Source: a virus
Length of the DNA: 49,323 nucleotides
IMG/VR virus record: IMGVR_UViG_3300050821_004263
Coordinates: 1-49,323 of that record
Reading direction: 5' to 3' (one strand)
In this document: one piece after another, positions 45,648-49,323 of the stretch
Numbering within the stretch: position 1 is the stretch's first letter
How the letters are laid out: every line of letters starts with the position of its first letter
Position numbers and translations under genes: made by a program
Notes under the pieces: generated by a model
Databases searched by the model: none
What the model saw: the letters and a program-made list of their open reading frames with translations, nothing else
What the model was told of the DNA's origin: nothing

Positions 45648-45946
45648 TGGGGCACACCTTTAATGAGCAAGACGTTCGCGCGGCGGTCGCAAAATATCGC
45701 GCGGTTACCGGGGACCTAGAGGCCGACTACGTGCGGGACGGCAACCACTACCGCCTCGAAGGCCCTTCGACCGAGATTCACGCCTTTGGCGCGTATTCGA
45801 TGGTAAAGGCGATCGAAGGCTACTGTACGGGGTACGCTGACGGCGCGGAGGACGTACTGGCCGACGAATCGGCGACGGAAGCGATGGACGGATTCGCGCG
45901 AGGGGAGAGAATCTTCCCAACGCTAACGCGGGAGGGCGCGCGATGA
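45647..45946 (+). CDS. Hypothetical 99-residue protein
   Basis: TAATG junction start. The acidic product (FNEQDVRAAVAKYRAVTGDL, YSMVKAIEGYCTGYADGAED) has no recognised domain. It lies between two genes for envelope-type proteins and ends in an ATGA overlap with the lipoprotein gene. Confidence 0.6.
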   Translation: MGHTFNEQDVRAAVAKYRAVTGDLEADYVRDGNHYRLEGPSTEIHAFGAYSMVKAIEGYCTGYADGAEDVLADESATEAMDGFARGERIFPTLTREGAR

Positions 45947-46401
45947 ATCGCCTGCCGAGCGCGATGCTTCTCGCCACCCTAGCGGCCTGCGCCGCGCCCT
46001 CTTCGCCAAGCCCAGCGCTCCCCGCGCACCAAGCGGAAGCCGCCGTCCCCTTCACCGTCGTCAACGCCTCCGACCGGAACATCAACGGCACGGAGTTTTC
46101 GAGTTGCAAGCCGGTGCCGTTCTTCCCACAAGGCGCGCTGCTCGCTCCGGGCGCGCGGTGGGCCGCCAACTCGAAAGACGCTTCGTGCCTGAGCGACCCG
46201 AATCAAACGACGCGTATCCAGGTCGGGTTCCGCTTGTCAATCGCAAGCACGGACTGCGCGTTCACCGTGAGCAACGCGACTGGCGTGCCGGTGTATACGC
46301 TGGTGTACGAGGGCGTGGTGGCGTCGTGCAGCCTTAGCGGCTCGACGCTGACGTACGTGCTCAAAGGGAACGCGCGGAGGAGTAAACGCTTCCCGGCCTA
46401 G
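45943..46401 (+). CDS. Predicted phage lipoprotein / exported protein
   Basis: The N-terminus MNRLPSAMLLATLAACAAPS contains a lipobox (LAAC, Cys 16). The mature 135 residues are a beta-rich domain with four Cys (SSCKP, ASCLS, TDCAF, ASCSL), likely two disulfides, so the protein should sit in the envelope. It is the last gene before a terminator in the first early operon. Immunity to other phages is a possible role (inference). Confidence 0.65.
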   Translation: MNRLPSAMLLATLAACAAPSSPSPALPAHQAEAAVPFTVVNASDRNINGTEFSSCKPVPFFPQGALLAPGARWAANSKDASCLSDPNQTTRIQVGFRLSIASTDCAFTVSNATGVPVYTLVYEGVVASCSLSGSTLTYVLKGNARRSKRFPA

Positions 46402-46428
46402 TCGCAGTCGTAAGGACCGGAGGATCGG

Positions 46429-46471
46429 GCCGCTGCTGGGAACTAGGAAGCCTGGCGGCGGCTTTTCTTTT
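46429..46471 (+). terminator. Intrinsic terminator after the first early operon
   Basis: GCCGCTGCT (46429-46437) pairs with GGCGGCGGC (46454-46462), nine positions with two G-U pairs and a 16-base loop. TTTTCTTTT (46463-46471) follows. It closes the 44.77-46.40 kb operon ahead of the next leaderless promoter. Confidence 0.75.
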
Positions 46472-46480
46472 GCCCGACCG

Positions 46481-46517
46481 TTGCGTACGGTAGTTACTAC
46501 GTGGTAAACTTTACTAC
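46481..46517 (+). promoter_or_regulatory. Leaderless promoter with two palindromic operators
   Basis: TTGCGT (46481-46486), an 18-base spacer and TAAACT (46505-46510) precede ATG 46518 by seven bases, so the mRNA should be leaderless. GTAGTTACTAC (46490-46500) is a perfect palindrome. The adjoining GTGGTAAACTTTACTAC (46501-46517) is a 17-base palindrome with one mismatch, lying over the -10 and touching the ATG. This is a strong candidate for repression by the RHH protein it controls. Confidence 0.7.
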
Positions 46518-46787
46518 ATGAAGAACGAGGCCGTCGTTTCTGTACGCTGTACCAAAGCAGAGCGCCAAGCGTTTCGCCGGGCCGCCAAGCGCGGCGACCG
46601 AACGCTTTCGGCGTTTATGGTTTGGGCCGCTCGTAAAGCGGTGAACGACGAGCATCTCGCTTCATTGAGGACGAGCAACGGCGGCTCCAACGCCGATACT
46701 GAGGCCGCTAAGGCGGCAAACGCGAGAGGCGGCGAAGCGATTGCCTCGCCCGCCGCCTCCGATTCCACGACCCTTGCTTCTGAATGA
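46518..46787 (+). CDS. Ribbon-helix-helix regulator
   Basis: The 89-residue protein begins with a strand and two helices of ribbon-helix-helix type (EAVVSVRCTKAERQAFRRAA, GDRTLSAFMVWAARKAV). The remainder is Ala/Ser/Glu-rich and disordered. It is encoded directly behind two palindromes and has no Shine-Dalgarno. It probably represses its own promoter and so the downstream recombination operon (inference from layout). Confidence 0.65.
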   Translation: MKNEAVVSVRCTKAERQAFRRAAKRGDRTLSAFMVWAARKAVNDEHLASLRTSNGGSNADTEAAKAANARGGEAIASPAASDSTTLASE

Positions 46788-46799
46788 ATGGAGCTCGAA

Positions 46800-47018
46800 A
46801 TGAACGTAACACCTGCCCCCCTGTCGGCGCAAGGCCCGCTGACGTTCCACGGTGAGGTTGTGGGCGTCACGGCGATGACTTTGAGAAACCCACCAACCTA
46901 CCGCCACGAGATCGCGGCGAAGGACGCCACCCTCTACGTCACGCTGCCCGAGGCGCTCGCGCTGTGGACGCCTGTCGATATAGCGGTGACGGTCGCGCCC
47001 GAGGAGGCCGCAACGTGA
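46800..47018 (+). CDS. Hypothetical 72-residue protein
   Basis: ATG 46800 has GGAG about eight bases upstream, and ATG 46788 in the same frame is an alternative. The product is a small beta-rich domain (LTFHGEVVGVTAMTLRNPPT, KDATLYVTLPEALALWTPVD). The acidic end overlaps the next region. No family recognised. Confidence 0.6.
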   Translation: MNVTPAPLSAQGPLTFHGEVVGVTAMTLRNPPTYRHEIAAKDATLYVTLPEALALWTPVDIAVTVAPEEAAT

Positions 47019-47032
47019 AGGGACAGTTAAAT

Positions 47033-47188
47033 ATGACTGATTCGCGCGTTGCCGCATGGTACGACGCCGTAGCGGAACACAGCGAGAATGGACGATGCAC
47101 AAACGAGCGCGATTGTCCCGGCTGCGCGAAACTCTTGCGTCGCCGCGATGCGTTGCGCGCTATTCCCGGTCTTTTGGTGACAAAGTGA
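47033..47188 (+). CDS. Hypothetical 51-residue protein with CxxC
   Basis: AAGGGA (47018-47023) lies nine bases before ATG 47033, which I prefer to GTG 47015 in the same frame. The product (DSRVAAWYDAVAEHSENGRC, then RDCPGCAKLLRRRDALRAI) has a Cys trio that may bind zinc, and a basic helix. Stop and next start overlap as GTGA. Confidence 0.55.
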   Translation: MTDSRVAAWYDAVAEHSENGRCTNERDCPGCAKLLRRRDALRAIPGLLVTK

Positions 47189-47307
47189 AGCGCCGCTACC
47201 GCCTTCGGACGTTGGCCTGCGACCTCAGCGCGCTTCTCATCCTCGCCGCAATGGCGTGTGCCTCGACCTCGACCCTTTACTGCACGCCGTTCGCGTGGTG
47301 CCGCTGA
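47185..47307 (+). CDS. Tiny exported or membrane protein (40 residues)
   Basis: GTG 47185 overlaps the preceding TGA. A basic start (KRRYRLR) is followed by a hydrophobic helix (ACDLSALLILAAMACAST) and a short Cys-containing tail. It could be a lipoprotein (a poor lipobox AMAC) or a single-span peptide. It resembles Rz1-type proteins only in size. Confidence 0.5.
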   Translation: MKRRYRLRTLACDLSALLILAAMACASTSTLYCTPFAWCR

Positions 47308-47678
47308 TGGATACTTGGGAGATTCAGGCAGAGCGCAAGCGCAACGCGCGCGAGCCGAGAGACTGGCCGACGGTGCGCGACGCAATCCTCGCCGCCCGCG
47401 GAGCCAAGGAAGGCGTTGTAGAATCGCCGCTTGCGTTCGAGTTTTTTACGAACGGGCGCGAACTCTTCGCGGAACCACTACCCGATGGCGTAGCGTGGGC
47501 GGTTGTTCAGCCCAGACGCCGGAACGAGCCGCTCGAAGAGTGGGCGAAACGCTGCGCAGTGGCGCTCGAATCCAAAGCAGACGTAATGATTGAAGCGGGT
47601 CGCGAAAAGGTAGAGCGTACGCTCGTTGACGCCCTCTACGACGAGAAGCACGGCTTGAGAGAGGAAGACTACAGATGA
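47307..47678 (+). CDS. Hypothetical 123-residue protein
   Basis: ATG 47307 is in a TGATG junction. The mixed alpha/beta product (TWEIQAERKRNAREPRDWPT, ALESKADVMIEAGREKVERT) has no recognised domain. It lies in the run of small genes before the exonuclease and couples to the next zinc-ribbon gene by ATGA. Confidence 0.6.
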   Translation: MDTWEIQAERKRNAREPRDWPTVRDAILAARGAKEGVVESPLAFEFFTNGRELFAEPLPDGVAWAVVQPRRRNEPLEEWAKRCAVALESKADVMIEAGREKVERTLVDALYDEKHGLREEDYR

Positions 47679-47845
47679 CGTGCAGCACTTGCGGCAACCC
47701 CGAAGCCGTCGCGCTGTGGGAGCAGAACGGCCGCACCGCCTGTGACGTTTGCGCGAACACCATCTCCGACAACGGGCACCCCGAGGTAACGCCTGCCATT
47801 GCCCGATTCATCGCCACGCAAAGCGCGCTAGAGGGGTGGATATGA
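47675..47845 (+). CDS. Small zinc-ribbon protein
   Basis: This 56-residue frame starts at ATG 47675 (ATGA overlap) and has a complete ribbon, CSTCGNPEAVALWEQNGRTA then CDVC. The C-terminal helix (ARFIATQSALEGWI) follows. It ends in an ATGA overlap with the exonuclease gene, so it could be a small partner, but there is no direct evidence. Confidence 0.6.
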   Translation: MTCSTCGNPEAVALWEQNGRTACDVCANTISDNGHPEVTPAIARFIATQSALEGWI

Positions 47846-48627
47846 TTAGCGTTATCGACCGCATCCGCGCAGCCGCAACCGACGAAAAACCCCGCGCTGA
47901 CGCCTCCGAGATATGGCGGCGCGTCTCGCCGACCCTGTTCGATCCTCACGACGAGCGCGACGGGCTTCGCATCTCCGACGCCGGCCAATGCGTGCGGAAA
48001 CTGTTCCACCTTATCAACGGCGCGAAAGAATCATTCGAGCCGGAGGTGCAACTGTTCAACCTTGACGATGGAACGCTCGGTGGCGCGTGGTGGGCGTGTT
48101 TGCTCGCGGCCTCGCTCGAAGCGGATGGCTACACGGTCGAACTCGAAGCGACGGTTGAGCACGACGGAACACCGGGGCACATAGACCTTTACTTCCAACC
48201 TCAAGCGCAACTCACACGAGCGAAGTTAGGTTTGCCATCCGAATCCGGCGTCGTAGAATTTAAACGCACGAACTGGTCCGGTACGCTCGATTCGCCGGAA
48301 CACAAAAAGCGTTACCAAGTTTTGCAAGCCGCGAAATACGCCGCCGCGAAGGGCTGCGACGATTTCGCCGTGGTCACTATCGGCCCAGCAGCACGCGGCG
48401 ACAAAATACGCGAGGATTGGTTCAAACTCGGCGATTGGCAGCACGCCTTAATCGGCGAATGGATGCGCCTATCTCTTGCGCTCGGCCCACACGAACCGCA
48501 AGGCGATCCCGACAACGCTTGGCGCTGCCGCGGCTGTTTCGTCACGACCTGCGAGAAGAATCCCGCGTTTGTTGCGGATGGTTTACTCGAAAAGATGGAG
48601 GCAAGTTATGCAGCACGGAACGGTTGA
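47842..48627 (+). CDS. Cas4/RecB-type PD-(D/E)XK exonuclease with Fe-S site
   Basis: The 261-residue protein has the RecB-family nuclease core: GHIDLY (113-118, metal-binding Asp115), VVEFKRTNW (137-145, Glu139 and Lys141), and YQVLQAAKYAAA with Gln162 and Tyr166. Four cysteines, Cys50 in GQCVRKLFH and Cys229, Cys232 and Cys237 near the C-terminus, match the Cas4/AddB arrangement for a 4Fe-4S cluster. It is expected to resect double-stranded DNA ends for the annealing protein encoded next, a RecE/RecT-like division of work. The start at ATG 47842 overlaps the upstream stop. The frame open to 47749 is only a shadow. Confidence 0.85.
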   Translation: MISVIDRIRAAATDEKPRADASEIWRRVSPTLFDPHDERDGLRISDAGQCVRKLFHLINGAKESFEPEVQLFNLDDGTLGGAWWACLLAASLEADGYTVELEATVEHDGTPGHIDLYFQPQAQLTRAKLGLPSESGVVEFKRTNWSGTLDSPEHKKRYQVLQAAKYAAAKGCDDFAVVTIGPAARGDKIREDWFKLGDWQHALIGEWMRLSLALGPHEPQGDPDNAWRCRGCFVTTCEKNPAFVADGLLEKMEASYAARNG

Positions 48628-49323
48628 TACAGAAGAGAGAGCCGCCTTAGCGGTTCGTGAAACGACCGCAAACCTCGCTAGTCAAACGCCAATCGGTGAG
48701 CACAAGCCGCTCAAATACTCTCTTTCTGAGCTTAAGCAAATCGGCGAGATTATGTTCGCAAGCGGAATGTTCCGCGATCTCAAGTCTATTCCGCAAGCGA
48801 TGGTAAAGCTACTCGCTGGAGCGGAACTCGGGTACGGTCCATTTCAATCGCTGCGTGCGTTCCATGTCATTGAAGGGAAGCCCGTCGAAACGAGCGGCGA
48901 GATAACCGCGCGCATCAAACGTAGCGGCAAGTACCGCCTCGAATCGTACTTCATCGACGCCGCCGGCAAGCACCTCGACCCAATCAAAACGAAGGCGAGC
49001 GAAACGAACGGATGCGTCGTGCAGATATTCGAACGCCTCGACGGGGGGTGGCATGAACTCGAACCGACCGTCTTTACGAAAGAGGACGCCGCGACTGCGG
49101 GTCTTCTCAGTAAAGACGTTTGGAAGAAGTACCTGCGCGATATGTTGTTCGCGCGTGCGCTAACCGCCGCTGCCCGTCGCCATTGCGCTGATATTTTCGG
49201 TGGCCCGATCTACGGCCCGGAAGAGTTAGGCGCAGAGGTAACAGTCGACAGCAGCGGCGAGCCAACAATCGTGGGGCAAGCCCAAGTTACGCTACCGCCA
49301 GCGGTAGAACCGTCGCAACATCG
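48608..49323 (+). CDS. RecT-like single-strand annealing protein, N-terminal part (runs off contig end)
   Basis: ATG 48608 lies behind GGAGG (48594-48598) and overlaps the exonuclease gene by 20 bases. The 238 codons present include a segment (KQIGEIMFASGMFRDLKSIP, KLLAGAELGYGPFQSLRAFH) and a SGEITARIKRSGKYRL stretch, followed by KKYLRDMLFARALTAAARRH and IFGGPIYGPEELGAEV. This set is the signature of the widespread phage RecT-like recombinase. It anneals complementary DNA in recombination and end repair. The frame is open at the right end and continues at base 1, giving a 333-residue protein. Confidence 0.85.
   Translation, partial: MQHGTVDTEERAALAVRETTANLASQTPIGEHKPLKYSLSELKQIGEIMFASGMFRDLKSIPQAMVKLLAGAELGYGPFQSLRAFHVIEGKPVETSGEITARIKRSGKYRLESYFIDAAGKHLDPIKTKASETNGCVVQIFERLDGGWHELEPTVFTKEDAATAGLLSKDVWKKYLRDMLFARALTAAARRHCADIFGGPIYGPEELGAEVTVDSSGEPTIVGQAQVTLPPAVEPSQH
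49313..49323 (+). repeat. 11-bp terminal overlap with the window start
   Basis: TCGCAACATCG at 49313-49323 is identical to bases 1-11. Merging them keeps the recombinase frame open (1002 bases, 334 codons). This supports a circular or terminally redundant molecule cut arbitrarily inside a gene. Confidence 0.8.

Noticed and set aside
1-49323. CRISPR array or anti-CRISPR locus
   Set aside because: No regularly spaced repeats were seen, and no gene next to the HTH proteins matches a known anti-CRISPR by eye.

Overview
The window looks like one complete circular or circularly permuted genome of a tailed double-stranded DNA phage (Caudoviricetes), probably a podovirus. The last 11 bases repeat the first 11. 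Joining the ends there turns two open-ended reading frames into one 333-residue recombinase gene, so the unit is about 49,312 bp. The virion genes (terminase, portal, scaffold, HK97-type capsid protein, a P22-like adaptor and tail stabilisation protein, a beta-helix tail spike, ejection-type internal proteins) point to a short-tailed particle. No tail tube, tape measure, baseplate, integrase, DNA polymerase or RNA polymerase was recognised. Composition is GC-rich by eye. Lipobox proteins and two late proteins with Sec-type signal peptides suggest a host with an outer membrane, but leaderless promoters argue against assuming an E. coli-like host. I do not recognise the host or a close relative.

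The layout has two arms that diverge from a control region near 43.3-44.8 kb. The plus-strand early arm runs from 44.77 kb through the contig ends to 10.4 kb. It holds ribbon-helix-helix regulators, small unknown proteins, a Cas4/RecB-type exonuclease next to a RecT-like annealing protein, a PP-loop (PAPS-reductase-like) protein, a DNA methyltransferase, a frameshifted HNH nuclease, about ten small unknown genes, a RepA-like ATPase, a winged-helix protein, a stand-alone IS1595-type zinc ribbon plus HTH protein, a RusA resolvase and several zinc-ribbon microproteins. Genes mostly overlap by ATGA, GTGA or TAATG junctions, which indicates long translationally coupled operons. Recombination appears to be carried out by the exonuclease, the annealing protein and RusA, with replication otherwise left to host enzymes.

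The minus-strand late arm runs from about 43.3 kb down to 10.35 kb. It begins with small accessory genes and a ribbon-helix-helix gene with its own operator. Then come small terminase (probable), an HTH protein, large terminase, portal, scaffold, major capsid protein, an HNH homing-type nuclease, a probable decoration protein, tail spike, adaptor, tail stabilisation protein, three ejection-type proteins, two unusual secreted proteins and a lysis cassette (coiled-coil/TM protein, lytic transglycosylase, small membrane proteins). One gene at 7.6-8.4 kb lies on the minus strand inside the early arm.

The most unusual parts are a roughly 780-base gene-free, structured region (43,341-44,121) that ends in a plus-strand terminator, a hairpin that would hide the ribosome-binding site of the ATPase gene, three identical CCCCCAAAAAGGGGG palindromes each just after a late-gene stop codon, two leaderless early RHH genes plus a third RHH gene that has no visible ribosome-binding site and may also be leaderless (clear operator palindromes at two of the three), one inserted domain shared by three virion proteins, and two genes whose N-termini lack a usable start codon.
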